From Micromonospora citrea (GTDB taxonomy: Bacteria; Actinomycetota; Actinomycetes; Mycobacteriales; Micromonosporaceae), in the NCBI RefSeq assembly GCF_900090315.1, contig NZ_FMHZ01000002.1, positions 3,016,501 to 3,080,500 of the forward strand: a stretch of 64,000 nucleotides of DNA. Reading direction: 5' to 3'. Within the stretch, counting starts at the first letter, position 1. The number at the start of each line of letters is the position of its first letter. The position numbers and the translations under genes are program-made. Positions 1 to 8,885 of the stretch are shown piece by piece. The notes below the pieces were generated by a model that saw only the letters and a list, made by a program, of their open reading frames with translations, did no database searches and was not told the origin of the DNA.

Positions 1-1
1 G

Positions 2-1000
2 CGCAGCCGGGTGATCCTGGTCGTGCCGGCGCCGACGTGGGTCAAGGCCGCCGACCACCCCACGGCGTACGACTCGATCGACTACTTCGTCCGTACGATC
101 GTCGCGCCCACCGGGGCCCAGGTGCGGCTGCTGATCTCCGGCGACCTGCACCACTACGCCCGGTACGCCGGCCCGGACCGGCAGCTGATCACCTGCGGAG
201 GCGGCGGCGCGTACCTCTACCCCACGCACAAGCTCCCGGAGCGCATCGAGGTGCCGCCGCGCGACACCCTCGCCCGGCGGGCCAGCACCTCCCGCACGTA
301 CGACCTCGCCGGCCGCTACCCGGACGCCGCCCGCTCCCGACGGTACGGCTGGGGGATCTTCCCCCGGCTGCCGCTGCGCAACCCGGGCTTCACCACCCTG
401 CTCGGCACGCTGCACACGCTGCTGATGCTGGCGATGGCCGGCGTCGTGAGCAACCGGACCGGGACGGAGCAGCGGCTGTTCAGCGTCCCGCTGGTGGCGA
501 TGCTGGTCGTCACGCTGCTCGGCGCGGGATTCTTCGCCAAGCCACCCAGCTCGGGCGGGAAGCGGCACGCGCGGCACTGGATCCTCGGCGTGGGCCACGG
601 CCTGGCCCACGTCGGGCTGGCCGCCGCCGGCACCTGGGTCTGGCTGGCGCTGCCCCTCTACGACTGGCCGTGGCCGCTGCCGGCGGTCGCGGCGGCGGTG
701 GTCTACGGCCCGGTGATCGGGCTGGTGGCGAGCCAGTTGGTCGCCGCGTACCTGCTGGTGGCCGGCGCGTTCGGGGTGAACGTCAACGAGCTCTTCGCGG
801 GGCAGGGCATCGAGGACGCGAAGGCGTTCCTGCGGCTGCGCATCGACCCCGACGGCACGCTGACCATCTATCCGATCGCCGTGGACCGGGTGGCCCGCGA
901 CTGGCAGGTCAACCCGGACCAGTCCCCGGAATCCTCCTGGCTGGTCCCGAGGCACCCCCTCCGCCCGCGCCTGGCCGAACCCCCGACGACCCTCCCCTGA
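2..1000 (+). CDS. Membrane-anchored metallophosphatase family protein, 5' end outside window
   Basis: The reading frame is open to the left edge, so the N-terminal part is missing; a GTG at 11 is internal in my view. The visible 332 residues begin with the end of a calcineurin-like phosphoesterase domain: the metal-ligand type motif GDLHHY lies near residue 50 and is followed by a CGGGGAYL loop. After about residue 130 come four or five hydrophobic segments (for example LLMLAMAGVV and VPLVAMLVVTLLGAGFF), so the enzyme is membrane bound. The C-terminal 60 residues are soluble. Related actinobacterial proteins are annotated only as metallophosphoesterases; the substrate is unknown. It converges on the PSP1 gene with a 29-base gap. 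Confidence 0.75.
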   Translation, partial: RSRVILVVPAPTWVKAADHPTAYDSIDYFVRTIVAPTGAQVRLLISGDLHHYARYAGPDRQLITCGGGGAYLYPTHKLPERIEVPPRDTLARRASTSRTYDLAGRYPDAARSRRYGWGIFPRLPLRNPGFTTLLGTLHTLLMLAMAGVVSNRTGTEQRLFSVPLVAMLVVTLLGAGFFAKPPSSGGKRHARHWILGVGHGLAHVGLAAAGTWVWLALPLYDWPWPLPAVAAAVVYGPVIGLVASQLVAAYLLVAGAFGVNVNELFAGQGIEDAKAFLRLRIDPDGTLTIYPIAVDRVARDWQVNPDQSPESSWLVPRHPLRPRLAEPPTTLP

Positions 1001-1029
1001 CCTGTCCCTTCCCTCCCCGGGCGGGGTGG

Positions 1030-1869
1030 TCAGGCGTTGTAGTGCTGGTCGTGGGCCTGGCGGGGCCCGCAGACCGAGGCGCGGGAGCAGGAGCAGCGGG
1101 AGCCGTCGGCGTCGAGGCGGACCGTGACCGAGTCGCGCGGGACGCTGTGGCCGACCACGCGGCCCTCCCCCTCCGGCGTCGACACCCGCGTGCCGATCCC
1201 CGGGGCGGATTCCTGGAACCGCTGGTAGAGCGGATGTTCGTACTTGAGGCAGCACATCAGCCGCCCGCACGCGCCGGAGATGCGCAGCGGATTGAGCGGC
1301 AGGTCCTGGTCCTTGGCCATCCGGATCGTCACCGGCTCGAAGTCGGTGAGGAAGGTGGCGCAGCAGAGGTCGCGGCCGCACGAGCCGATGCCGCCCTGCA
1401 CCCGCGCCGAGTCGCGGGCGGAGAGCTGACGCAGCTCCACCCGGCAGTGCAGGGTGGCCCCCAGGTCCCGGACCAGGGAGCGGAAGTCCACCCGGTGCGG
1501 GGCGGTGAAGTAGATGGTGCTCCGCTCGCCGCCGCCCTCGGCGGCCCCGAGCACGTGGTCGACCGCAACCACCTTCATCGGCAGGCCGTGCTCCCGGATC
1601 AGCCGCTTCGCCGCGACCTTCGCCTCGGCCTTGCGCCGGCGCAGCGCCTCGTCGCGGCGCAGGTCCTCCTCCTGCGCCAGCCCGGCCAGCCGGGGGAAGC
1701 CGTCGGTGTCCTCGGAGACCCACTGCGCGGCCCAGACGCACTCGGCCACCTCGGGGCCGTCGTCGGTCGGCACCAGCACCTTGTCGCCGACCTGAGGGCT
1801 CCACTCGCCGGGGTCGAGGTAGTAGAGGCGCCCGTACCGCTGGAAGCTGACCGCGCAGAGCATGCCCAT
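1030..1869 (-). CDS. PSP1 C-terminal domain protein (YaaT/RicT-like)
   Basis: The 279-residue protein starts MGMLCAVSFQRYG and contains the cysteine-rich PSP1 signature: GIGSCGRDLCC followed by an FEPVTIRMAKDQDLPLNP segment and CGRLMCCLKYEH. This is the usual actinobacterial homologue of Bacillus YaaT (RicT), where the family joins a complex that promotes RNase Y maturation events and sporulation phosphorelay; the role in actinomycetes is not settled. I chose the ATG at 1869 because the upstream extension is low-complexity Arg/Pro. In many Gram-positives this gene follows holB, and here holB lies on the same strand 1.9 kb upstream, separated by three small genes. Confidence 0.88.
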   Translation of the reverse strand: MGMLCAVSFQRYGRLYYLDPGEWSPQVGDKVLVPTDDGPEVAECVWAAQWVSEDTDGFPRLAGLAQEEDLRRDEALRRRKAEAKVAAKRLIREHGLPMKVVAVDHVLGAAEGGGERSTIYFTAPHRVDFRSLVRDLGATLHCRVELRQLSARDSARVQGGIGSCGRDLCCATFLTDFEPVTIRMAKDQDLPLNPLRISGACGRLMCCLKYEHPLYQRFQESAPGIGTRVSTPEGEGRVVGHSVPRDSVTVRLDADGSRCSCSRASVCGPRQAHDQHYNA

Positions 1870-2244
1870 GGCTCCCACCCTACGACGGTCCGGCGCCCGC
1901 GGCGCGGCCGGCCGTCGCGGTCCGACTACGCCGTGCAGCCATTCACGCTCGTCGACTCGACCGACCCGCGGCCCACCTCGTCGTGCCGTTGCCCCTCGCC
2001 CGGACGGTTGAATCCTGTCCGCCGTACGGGACAAACGGGCACGGGGGGCGTTGAGTGGAGGCAGACCTGCGGGGGGTGCAGGGGGAAAGGCCACGGCGTC
2101 GTCGCCGGATCCCGGTCGGACCGGGTCCCGCGCGCGACGCCGTGCGCCGTGTGGAGCCCGGCGGAAGCCGCCGACCCCGCACCCGACTTCGCCGGGCCCT
2201 CGCCCCGGGGAGGGCCGCCAGGGGGGGCCGTCGCCCGGGGAGGG
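1870..2244. other. Gap between PSP1 gene and the secretion-like unit
   Basis: No credible gene is visible here. The only clear structure is the hairpin at 2195-2216. The rest is GC-rich non-coding sequence that must hold the promoter of the PSP1 gene, though I could not pick out a convincing -35/-10 pair. Confidence 0.5.
2195..2216 (-). terminator. Hairpin behind the 2245-3567 operon
   Basis: Perfect 7-bp arms GGCCCTC and GAGGGCC enclose an 8-base GC loop. It lies about 30 bases past the stop of the last gene of the minus-strand unit. There is no U-tract, as usual in high-GC actinobacteria. Confidence 0.45.
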
Positions 2245-2931
2245 CTACCAGCCGATCCGCGTCGGGGTGTCGTAGCGGGGCCGGTCGGTCAACGGCTCAC
2301 GCCAGCGCGACTCCGCCAGGCTCGGCCCCCACTGCCGCAACAGCGTCTCCGCCCCGTCGTACGCCACGCAGAGCACCGCCAGCACCCGCGCGGCGATCTC
2401 GGCGGCCTCGATGCCGCCCGGCCCGGCCTGCGCCGCGCGCCCCGATCCGCCGCCCGCCGTCGAGGTCGCCGCGACCACGGCCACCGCCTCGGCGGAGCGC
2501 AGCACGTCGGCCAGCGCGCGGGCCAGCGCCAGCCGGCTGCCCTCCACCCAGTCGGCGAGCGCCTCGGCGTAGCCGGCGGTCGACTCCAGCCGCCCGACCA
2601 GGCTCTCCGGCCCCTCGTCGAGGTGGCGCAGCAGGGCCGACCGGGACTGCCCGTACGCCGACGCGGCCGGGCCGGACCAGAGGACCGGGTCGGTCAGCGC
2701 GGCGGAGGCGTCGTCGTAGCCGGGCACCAGCCGGCGCACCGAGTGGCCCGCGGCGGTCAGCGGCGCCGGGTGCAGGTCGAGGAAGTGCCGGACGGCCTCG
2801 CCGGGGAGCACCTGCAGCCGGCGCAGCAGCGGCCAGACCCGGTGGTTCTCGGGTGCCCCGGCGGCGAGCAGCATGTCGACCCGGCGCAGCAGGTCGAGCC
2901 CGGGCTCCGCGAGCCGGTCGAGCGTGTCCAT
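2245..2931 (-). CDS. Conserved hypothetical protein next to a T7SS-like gene
   Basis: The 228-residue protein starts MDTLDRLAEPGLDLLRRVD; its ATG shares one base with the TGA of the upstream gene (TGATG), so the two are translationally coupled. It is largely alpha-helical with conserved-looking Trp/Asp motifs (DPVLWSGPAASAYGQ near residue 85), and that W-x-G-x-A pattern resembles the turn seen in WXG100/PPE-type secretion substrates. No signal peptide or membrane segment is present. I do not recognise a named family; a helical type VII secretion-associated protein is an inference from this motif and from its neighbour. Confidence 0.7.
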   Translation of the reverse strand: MDTLDRLAEPGLDLLRRVDMLLAAGAPENHRVWPLLRRLQVLPGEAVRHFLDLHPAPLTAAGHSVRRLVPGYDDASAALTDPVLWSGPAASAYGQSRSALLRHLDEGPESLVGRLESTAGYAEALADWVEGSRLALARALADVLRSAEAVAVVAATSTAGGGSGRAAQAGPGGIEAAEIAARVLAVLCVAYDGAETLLRQWGPSLAESRWREPLTDRPRYDTPTRIGW

Positions 2932-3236
2932 CACGCCTCCCCGGCCAGCCGGTGGCGGACGCTCCGGTCGACGTCGGCGTAGTGGTCGGCGGCGGCCCGC
3001 ACCGCCGCCGCGGCGGTTGCCAGCCGTTGGGCGGCGACGTGCGCTTCGCGGGCCCGGTCGCCGGTGGCCGCGATCCACTGCCGGTGCAGGGCCCGCCCGA
3101 TCTCGCCGGGCCGGCCGGGGGCGTCGGCGCCGAACGCGGCCTGCGGCGGGTCGCCGGCGGTGACCGTGCGGGACACGGCGGTCATGGTCTCGCTCGCCTG
3201 GTCGAGCCGGGCGGCGAGGGCGCGCAGACTCTCCAT
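2931..3236 (-). CDS. WXG100/EspC-like type VII secretion target family protein
   Basis: This 101-residue protein has the size and the all-helical, Ala-rich, heptad-like make-up of ESX/EspC-type excreted proteins (type VII secretion target families). It begins MESLRALAARLDQASETM and has no signal peptide. It sits between a YbaB-like gene (one base away) and a protein with a W-x-G-like turn, an arrangement common in Micromonosporaceae. No EccC ATPase or other secretion gene is in the window, so secretion is unproven. A structural coiled-coil protein is the alternative. Confidence 0.65.
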   Translation of the reverse strand: MESLRALAARLDQASETMTAVSRTVTAGDPPQAAFGADAPGRPGEIGRALHRQWIAATGDRAREAHVAAQRLATAAAAVRAAADHYADVDRSVRHRLAGEA

Positions 3237-3237
3237 C

Positions 3238-3567
3238 TCAGGCTCCCGCCAGCGGACGGTAGGCGGCGAAGGTCTCGTTGTGCAGCTTCTCCCGGGCCCA
3301 CTCGGCGGCGTCGGCGGCGGCGGTGACCGCGGCCTGCACGGAGTTGGCGACGTCCCGCGGGCTGCGGGTGTGCAGCGGGCCGAGGAACCGGACGTCGGTG
3401 ATCCGGCCGCCGGCGGTCACCACGACCTCGACCAGCCCGTCGGGCGACCGGACGGTGACCTCGACCGTCGCCACCGCCTGGTCGAACTCGGCCTGGAGCG
3501 ACTCGATCCGGCGGTAGCGGCGCACCGCCTCCTCGATCCAGGCCTCGTCGATCTCGCCCCGCGGCAT
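3238..3567 (-). CDS. YbaB/EbfC family DNA-binding protein
   Basis: The 109-residue protein starts MPRGEIDEAWIEEAVRRYRR and has the YbaB beta-strand core (ATVEVTVRSPDGLVEVVVTAGGRITDVRF) followed by a C-terminal helix. Family members are nucleoid-associated dimers; actinobacteria also have paralogues fused or linked to ESX-like genes, which fits this location. The ATG at 3567 is preceded by a strong GGAGGAG ribosome binding site, so I prefer it to the upstream ATG at 3594. It is not the recR-linked ybaB copy, since no dnaX or recR is nearby. Confidence 0.75.
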   Translation of the reverse strand: MPRGEIDEAWIEEAVRRYRRIESLQAEFDQAVATVEVTVRSPDGLVEVVVTAGGRITDVRFLGPLHTRSPRDVANSVQAAVTAAADAAEWAREKLHNETFAAYRPLAGA

Positions 3568-3747
3568 CGGCGGACTCCTCCCCGGACAGGCCATCACTGA
3601 GCGTGCCACCACCGTCACCACGGCACACCGGACCGTACCGCACAGCAATTGCGGCTGTCGATGCCTGTGGACAGCCGGTCCGGCCGACGGGACCTGGCCC
3701 GGCCGGGGACGGCGGGGACGGGCCCTGCGCAGGGGATCCGCTCCGGG

Positions 3748-5034
3748 TCAGCCCTTCCAGAGCGCGAGCATCATCGCCTCGACGGCGATCCGGGGCTTGA
3801 CGTTCGCCTCGATCGCCGCCCGGCACTCCAGCACCGCCTCCAGGCGGCGCAGCGCCCCCTCGGCGTCCCACTTCTGCGCGCCCGCCCCGGCCAGCGCGGC
3901 GGTGTCCGTGTGCACCGGCGCCACGGGGGCGCGCAGCGCCATGGTGAGCGCGTCCCGGTAGAACCCCGCCAGGTCGACCAGGGCGCGGTCCAGCGCGTCG
4001 CGCTGCGCCCGGGTGGCCCGCGACTTCTGCCGCTTCTCCAGCTCCTTCAGCTGGCCGGCGGCGCCTCGCATCGCGCCCGCCGCGCCCCGCCCGGTGCCGC
4101 CCGCGCCGAGCGCGGTCTCCAGCGCCGCCCGCTCGGCGGCGTCGGTCTCCGCCACGGAGGCCGCCGCCTCCGCCTCCGCCGCCTCGATCAGCGCCGACGC
4201 GGCGTCGAAGGCGGCGCCCACGCCGGTCAGCCGGCGCGGCACCGCGAGCACGGCCTCCCGGCGGGTACGCGCCTCCGGGTCGCGGGCGAGGCGACGGGCC
4301 CGGCCCACGTGCCCCTGCGCGGCCGCCGCCGCCCACCGCGCCACGTCGGGCGCCACGCCGTCGCGGCGGACCAGCATTTCGGCCACCGCGTCGGCCGCCG
4401 GCTGCCGCAGCGGTACGACCCGACAGCGCGACCGGATGGTCACCGAGATGTCGTCCGGGTGGGTGGACGGGGCGCAGAGCAGGAACACCGTACGCGGCGG
4501 CGGCTCCTCGACGGCCTTGAGCAGCGCGTTGCCGGCGGCCTCGGTGAGCCGGTCCGCGTCCTCGATGATCACCACCTGCCAGCGCCCGCCCGACGGGGTG
4601 CTGGCGGCGCGCAGCACCAGCGCCCGCATCTCGTTGACGCCGATGGAGAGCCCCTCCGGCACGACCAGCCGGACGTCGGCGTGGGTGCCGGCCGTCGTGG
4701 TGTGGCAGCCCTGGCACTGGCCGCAGCCGGTGCCGTACGCACACTGGAGGGCGGCGGCGAAGGCCCTGGCCGCCACCGACCGCCCCGACCCGGGCGGCCC
4801 GGTGAAGATCCAGGCGTGCGTCATCCCCGCCCCGGGATCGACGGCACCCGCCGACGCGCCCTCGACGCCCGCGCTGTCGGCCTCCTCGGCGAGCGCGTCG
4901 AACTCGTCCCCGGCGGCTTCGGTCGCGGGCGGGGCGGCGGCGACGCGCAGCACGGCGGCCGCCGAGGCGGCGGCGCGGCGCAGCGTGTCGACCGCCTCGT
5001 CCTGCCCGACCAGGTCGGCGAAGACGTCCGGCAT
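3748..5034 (-). CDS. holB: DNA polymerase III subunit delta'
   Basis: The 428-residue protein is the clamp-loader delta' subunit. Visible signatures are the P-loop region GPPGSGRS (Lys replaced by Arg, as expected of a delta' that does not hydrolyse ATP), the zinc module Cys cluster CGQCQGC near residue 105, the LLKAVEEPP loop and the SRC arginine finger (IRSRCRVVPL). It acts with tau/gamma and delta to load the sliding clamp. The ATG shares one base with the stop of the upstream MFS-tmk gene, so the two are co-translated; tmk-holB pairing is ancient and common. The C-terminal third contains an Ala/Glu-rich insert. Confidence 0.93.
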   Translation of the reverse strand: MPDVFADLVGQDEAVDTLRRAAASAAAVLRVAAAPPATEAAGDEFDALAEEADSAGVEGASAGAVDPGAGMTHAWIFTGPPGSGRSVAARAFAAALQCAYGTGCGQCQGCHTTTAGTHADVRLVVPEGLSIGVNEMRALVLRAASTPSGGRWQVVIIEDADRLTEAAGNALLKAVEEPPPRTVFLLCAPSTHPDDISVTIRSRCRVVPLRQPAADAVAEMLVRRDGVAPDVARWAAAAAQGHVGRARRLARDPEARTRREAVLAVPRRLTGVGAAFDAASALIEAAEAEAAASVAETDAAERAALETALGAGGTGRGAAGAMRGAAGQLKELEKRQKSRATRAQRDALDRALVDLAGFYRDALTMALRAPVAPVHTDTAALAGAGAQKWDAEGALRRLEAVLECRAAIEANVKPRIAVEAMMLALWKG

Positions 5035-7211
5035 CAGGTCCGATGCTCCATCGTCACCAGCTCCGATTCGGATAACTCCGGCTGCACCGAGGTGTCCGGC
5101 CCCTGCGCGGGGCGCGGGTGCACGATGCCGCCGGGGGCGCCGAGCATCTCCTCGACCCGCCGGGCCACCTGCTCGGCGATCTCCTCGACCGGGCGGGACG
5201 CGTCGAGCACCAGGTAGCGCTTCGGGTCGGCGGCGGCGAGGTCGAGGAAGGCGTACCGGACCCGCTCGTGGAAGGCGACCGACTCGGCCTCCACGTGGTC
5301 GGCCGCCTCGGCGCGGGCCGCGACCCGGGACAGGCCGGTGCGCGGGTCGACGTCGAGCAGCACCACCAGGTCGGGCTTGAGCCCGCCGGTTGCCCAGGAG
5401 GAGAGCCAGGAGACCTCGTCGACGGGGAGCGTCCGCCCCGCCCCCTGGTAGGCGAGGGACGAGTCGACGTACCGGTCGCTGATCACCACCGCGCCCTGGA
5501 CGAGCGCCGGCCGGACGACGGTGGCCACGTGGTGCGCCCGGTCGGCGGCGTAGAGCAGCGCCTCGGCGCGCGGCGACGGCACGTCGGAGCCGGGCGCGCC
5601 GAGCAGCAGCGACCGGATCCGTTCGCCGACGGCGGTGGCGCCCGGCTCGCGGGTGACGACCACGTCGCGCCCCTGCCCGCGCAGTCGCTCGGCGAGCACG
5701 GTGAGCTGGGTCGACTTGCCGGCGCCCTCGCCGCCCTCGAAGACCACGAAGAGGCCGGCGGAGACGAACGGCTCGGCCGGCATCAGCGGGCGGCCCCGGA
5801 TCGAGCCCCAGAGATCGGCCAGGACGGGGACGCCCTTCTTGTCGTCCATCTGCCCGAACGCGCTGACCCCGGCGAAGATGCCGGCGGCGCCGGCGGCGAG
5901 CAGCAGCAGCCGGGTGGACGAGATCGAGACGCCCAGGTCGGCCAGCTCCAGCCGGCGCGAGCCGCCGACACCGGCGAGCAGGCTGCTCAGGCCGATCGCG
6001 AGGATCAGCACCAGCCGGGTGCCGATCTGCACCACGGCGAAGACCCGGCCGCGCACCTCGTCGGCGATCTCCCCGCCGAGCAGGGTGGTGCCGGACAGGA
6101 AGGCCATCCCGGCGCCCGCGCCGACCAGGATCGCGCCGACCATCGCCATCGACAGGTGGATGGCGAAGGCCAGGGCCATCACCGAGGCGCTGGCCAGCAC
6201 GATGCTCATGCCGAACCAGCGCCGCCGGGACATGTCCTTGACGATCATCGGGCCGAGCCCGATGCCGAGGGCCAGGCCGATGAAGATGGCGCCGAAGAGC
6301 AGGTAGAAGGCCGCGTCGCCGGCGCCCAGCGAGGTGGCGAAGAACTTGGCGGTGCCGATCACGATGCCGCCGCCGGCGAAGGCGCCGAAGATGCCGAGCA
6401 CCAGGCCGCGGACCAGCGGGGTCTGCCCGATGTAGCGCCAGCCCTCCTTGAACTGGCGCAGCATGCTCTGCTCGGTGCGCTCCCGCTCGTCGGACTGCCC
6501 CTGGCTGATCTCCTTGATGCCGTACGCCACCACCAGCGCGGTGGCCAGCCGGGAGAACGCGTTGAACCAGAGCGCCAACTGCGCCGGCTCGGCCCAGTCC
6601 GGCGTCGAGCCGCCGGTGGCCGCCCGCACGATGCCGTCGAGCGCGGCGAGGATCAGCGCGGCGAGGACCGGCGTGAGGCCGTACGTGGTGATGAGCGTGA
6701 GCTGGTTGGCGGCCTCCAGCCGGGCGCGCGGGATCAGGTTGGGGACCGCGGCCTCCTTGGCCGGGATCCACAGCAGCGTGAGCGACTCGATCAGGAAGGT
6801 GGCGATCGCCGCCCAGCCGACCACCACCCCGCCGGGGGCGCCGAGCAGCGCGACCAGCGGGATCGAGGCGAAGAGCAGGAAGCGCAGCACGTCGCAGATG
6901 ACCATCGTCCAGCGGCGGTCGAAGCGGTCGGCCAGCACGCCGGCGATCGGGCCGAGCACCAGCGCCGGCAGCAGCCGGATGGCGATGACGCCACCGAAGG
7001 CGGCACCCTTCGCCGTGCTCCCCTCGACCTGGGCGGCGGCGAAGACCGACGTGGCGAGCAGGCCGAACCAGTCGCCGAAGGAGGCCGCGCCGAGCACGAT
7101 CCAGAGCCGGCGGAACGGGGTGATCCGCAGCACCGAGCGGATGCCCGCGTAGCCGGACAGGTCGGCCCCGGGCTTCTCGGCGGCCCCGGGCTTGTTCGAG
7201 GACGGCGACAC
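5034..7211 (-). CDS. tmk: MFS transporter-thymidylate kinase fusion
   Basis: This 725-residue protein joins two domains. Residues 1-480 form a 12-helix major facilitator domain (GxLADRFDRRW motif A-like loop near residue 95). From about residue 485 comes a complete dTMP kinase: FEGGEGAGKSTQ P-loop, TREPG loop, DRY motif (SDRYVDSSLAYQG) and Arg-rich lid. The kinase makes dTDP from dTMP; the membrane domain's substrate is unknown. Such fusions are known in streptomycetes and relatives. The first canonical start is GTG at 7211, but a stronger GGAGG site lies upstream of an in-frame ATC at 7244 (see findings). It overlaps holB by one base. Confidence 0.92.
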   Translation of the reverse strand: MSPSSNKPGAAEKPGADLSGYAGIRSVLRITPFRRLWIVLGAASFGDWFGLLATSVFAAAQVEGSTAKGAAFGGVIAIRLLPALVLGPIAGVLADRFDRRWTMVICDVLRFLLFASIPLVALLGAPGGVVVGWAAIATFLIESLTLLWIPAKEAAVPNLIPRARLEAANQLTLITTYGLTPVLAALILAALDGIVRAATGGSTPDWAEPAQLALWFNAFSRLATALVVAYGIKEISQGQSDERERTEQSMLRQFKEGWRYIGQTPLVRGLVLGIFGAFAGGGIVIGTAKFFATSLGAGDAAFYLLFGAIFIGLALGIGLGPMIVKDMSRRRWFGMSIVLASASVMALAFAIHLSMAMVGAILVGAGAGMAFLSGTTLLGGEIADEVRGRVFAVVQIGTRLVLILAIGLSSLLAGVGGSRRLELADLGVSISSTRLLLLAAGAAGIFAGVSAFGQMDDKKGVPVLADLWGSIRGRPLMPAEPFVSAGLFVVFEGGEGAGKSTQLTVLAERLRGQGRDVVVTREPGATAVGERIRSLLLGAPGSDVPSPRAEALLYAADRAHHVATVVRPALVQGAVVISDRYVDSSLAYQGAGRTLPVDEVSWLSSWATGGLKPDLVVLLDVDPRTGLSRVAARAEAADHVEAESVAFHERVRYAFLDLAAADPKRYLVLDASRPVEEIAEQVARRVEEMLGAPGGIVHPRPAQGPDTSVQPELSESELVTMEHRT

Positions 7212-7428
7212 GCCGGGCGACTCGCCGTTGAACTGGCTTTCGATGGCCGTACCTCCACGTGCCGGCCCATCGCTGGGCAGTCCCGGTGGAACACTCTAGA
7301 CCCGGCGGGGACCTCCCCCGCCGCGACATTCTCCTGCTCGCCGAGCCTAGGCCGCCGCGACCGCCGCCGTCAGCCCGGACAGACGCGAGGGTATTTCGCA
7401 TTGACTCCCAGACAGTTAGCGTGCAGAC

Positions 7429-8640
7429 GTGGCCACCACCGAAAGCGACGAACTTCGTGAGCGCCTCGACCGGGCGACCGCGCACCTCGACCCGCCCTAC
7501 GCGGTGGTGGACCTCGCGGCCTTCGACGGCAACGCCGCCGCGCTGGTCGACCGCGCCGCCGGCAAACCGCTCCGCGTCGCCAGCAAGTCGGTCCGCTCCC
7601 GCGAGCTGATCGGCCGGGCGCTGGGCCGACCGGGCTGGCACGGCGTGATGGCGTTCACCCTGCCCGAGGCGATCTGGCTGGTCCGCGCCGGTGTGACCGA
7701 CGACGCGCTGGTGGCGTACCCCACGGCCGACCGGGGGGCGCTCGCCGGGCTCGCCGCCGACCCGGCGCTGGCCGCAGCCGTCACGCTGATGGTCGACGGC
7801 ACCGACCAGCTCGACCTCGTAGACGCCGTGTGTCCGCCCGGCCGCCGCCCCGAGCTGCGGGTCTGCCTCGACCTGGACGCCTCCTGGCGACCGCTGGGCG
7901 GACGGGTGCACGTCGGGGTGCGCCGCTCACCGGTGCACAGCGCGCGGGCGGCCGGCGCCCTCGCCGCCACCGTCGCCGGCCGCGCCGGCTTCCGGCTGGT
8001 CGGGCTGATGGCGTACGAGGCGCAGATCGCCGGCCTCGGCGACGCGCCGCCCGGGAGGGCGGTGCTCGGCTCCGCGATCCGGCTGGCCCAGCGCGGGTCG
8101 TACCGCGAGTTGCTGGCCCGCCGGAGCGCGGCGGTGGCCGCCGTACGCGAACACGCCGACCTGGAGTTCGTCAACGGCGGCGGCACCGGCAGCGTGGCCG
8201 CGACCAGCGCCGATCCCGCGGTCACCGAGGTCACCGCGGGATCGGGCCTGTACGGGCCGACGCTGTTCGACGCGTACCGTGCGTGGCGCCCCACCCCGGC
8301 GGCGTTCTTCGCCTGCGCGGTGGTACGCCGCCCGGCGCCCGGCCTGGCCACCGTGCTCGGCGGCGGCTGGATCGCCTCCGGGCCGGCGGAGGGCAGCCGG
8401 CTGCCCCGCCCGTGGCTGCCCGGCGGGCTGAAGCTGGTCGGCACGGAGGGGGCCGGCGAGGTGCAGACCCCGCTGGCCGGCACCGCCGCCGCCACGCTAC
8501 GGGTCGGCGACCGCGTCTGGTTCCGGCACGCGAAGGCCGGCGAGCTGTGCGAGCACGTGAACGAGCTGCACCTGGTCGAGGGGGACGCGGTCGTGGCCAC
8601 CGTGCCCACCTACCGGGGCGAGGGCCACGCCTTCCTCTGA
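7429..8640 (+). CDS. PLP-dependent alanine racemase-fold amino acid deaminase/aldolase
   Basis: The 403-residue protein matches the D-threonine aldolase/D-serine dehydratase-like branch of the fold-III PLP enzymes. An N-terminal TIM barrel carries the PLP Lys in LRVASKSVRSRELI (near residue 51), with the GGTGS phosphate-binding loop near residue 250. The C-terminal domain has the metal-binding type H...C-type segment (GELCEHVNELH). It likely acts on a small D-amino acid or beta-hydroxy amino acid in the cytoplasm. The start is GTG at 7429 without a clear Shine-Dalgarno site. It is divergent from the tmk gene across a 217-base gap. Confidence 0.82.
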   Translation: MATTESDELRERLDRATAHLDPPYAVVDLAAFDGNAAALVDRAAGKPLRVASKSVRSRELIGRALGRPGWHGVMAFTLPEAIWLVRAGVTDDALVAYPTADRGALAGLAADPALAAAVTLMVDGTDQLDLVDAVCPPGRRPELRVCLDLDASWRPLGGRVHVGVRRSPVHSARAAGALAATVAGRAGFRLVGLMAYEAQIAGLGDAPPGRAVLGSAIRLAQRGSYRELLARRSAAVAAVREHADLEFVNGGGTGSVAATSADPAVTEVTAGSGLYGPTLFDAYRAWRPTPAAFFACAVVRRPAPGLATVLGGGWIASGPAEGSRLPRPWLPGGLKLVGTEGAGEVQTPLAGTAAATLRVGDRVWFRHAKAGELCEHVNELHLVEGDAVVATVPTYRGEGHAFL

Positions 8641-8645
8641 GACTC

Positions 8646-8880
8646 ACCGGCCCCGCGCACCCGGGCCGTCCTGCCGCGCCCGGCGCACCCCGGGCGGCTC
8701 CGCCTGTTCCCACCTTCACCGCCCCGGCGCACCCCCGGGCGGTTCCTCCAGTTCACACCTACACCGCCCCGGCGCACCCCGGGCGGTTCCGTCAGTTCGC
8801 ACCTCTCGCCGGCCCCGGCGCGCACCCCGGGCGAGCCGACCCGTCTCCGGTGCCGTCCGCCCACGCCCCGGGCGGCGGGA
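8646..8880. repeat. Degenerate tandem repeat, 43-46 bp unit, about five copies
   Basis: Units start near 8678, 8721, 8766 and 8812, with partial units at both ends. Each carries the core GGCGCACCCCGGGCGG and then a variable TTCC...CACC half. The block fills the gap between two convergent genes. Confidence 0.75.
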
Positions 8881-8885
8881 CCGGG

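Noticed and set aside
37..2982. 981-residue plus-strand frame
   Set aside because: Crosses four real genes in a shadow frame and is mostly Arg/Pro/Ala.
7401..7422. TTGACT and TAGCGT as a promoter for the 7429 gene
   Set aside because: Spacer is only ten bases; a leaderless start with TAGCGT alone is possible but weak.
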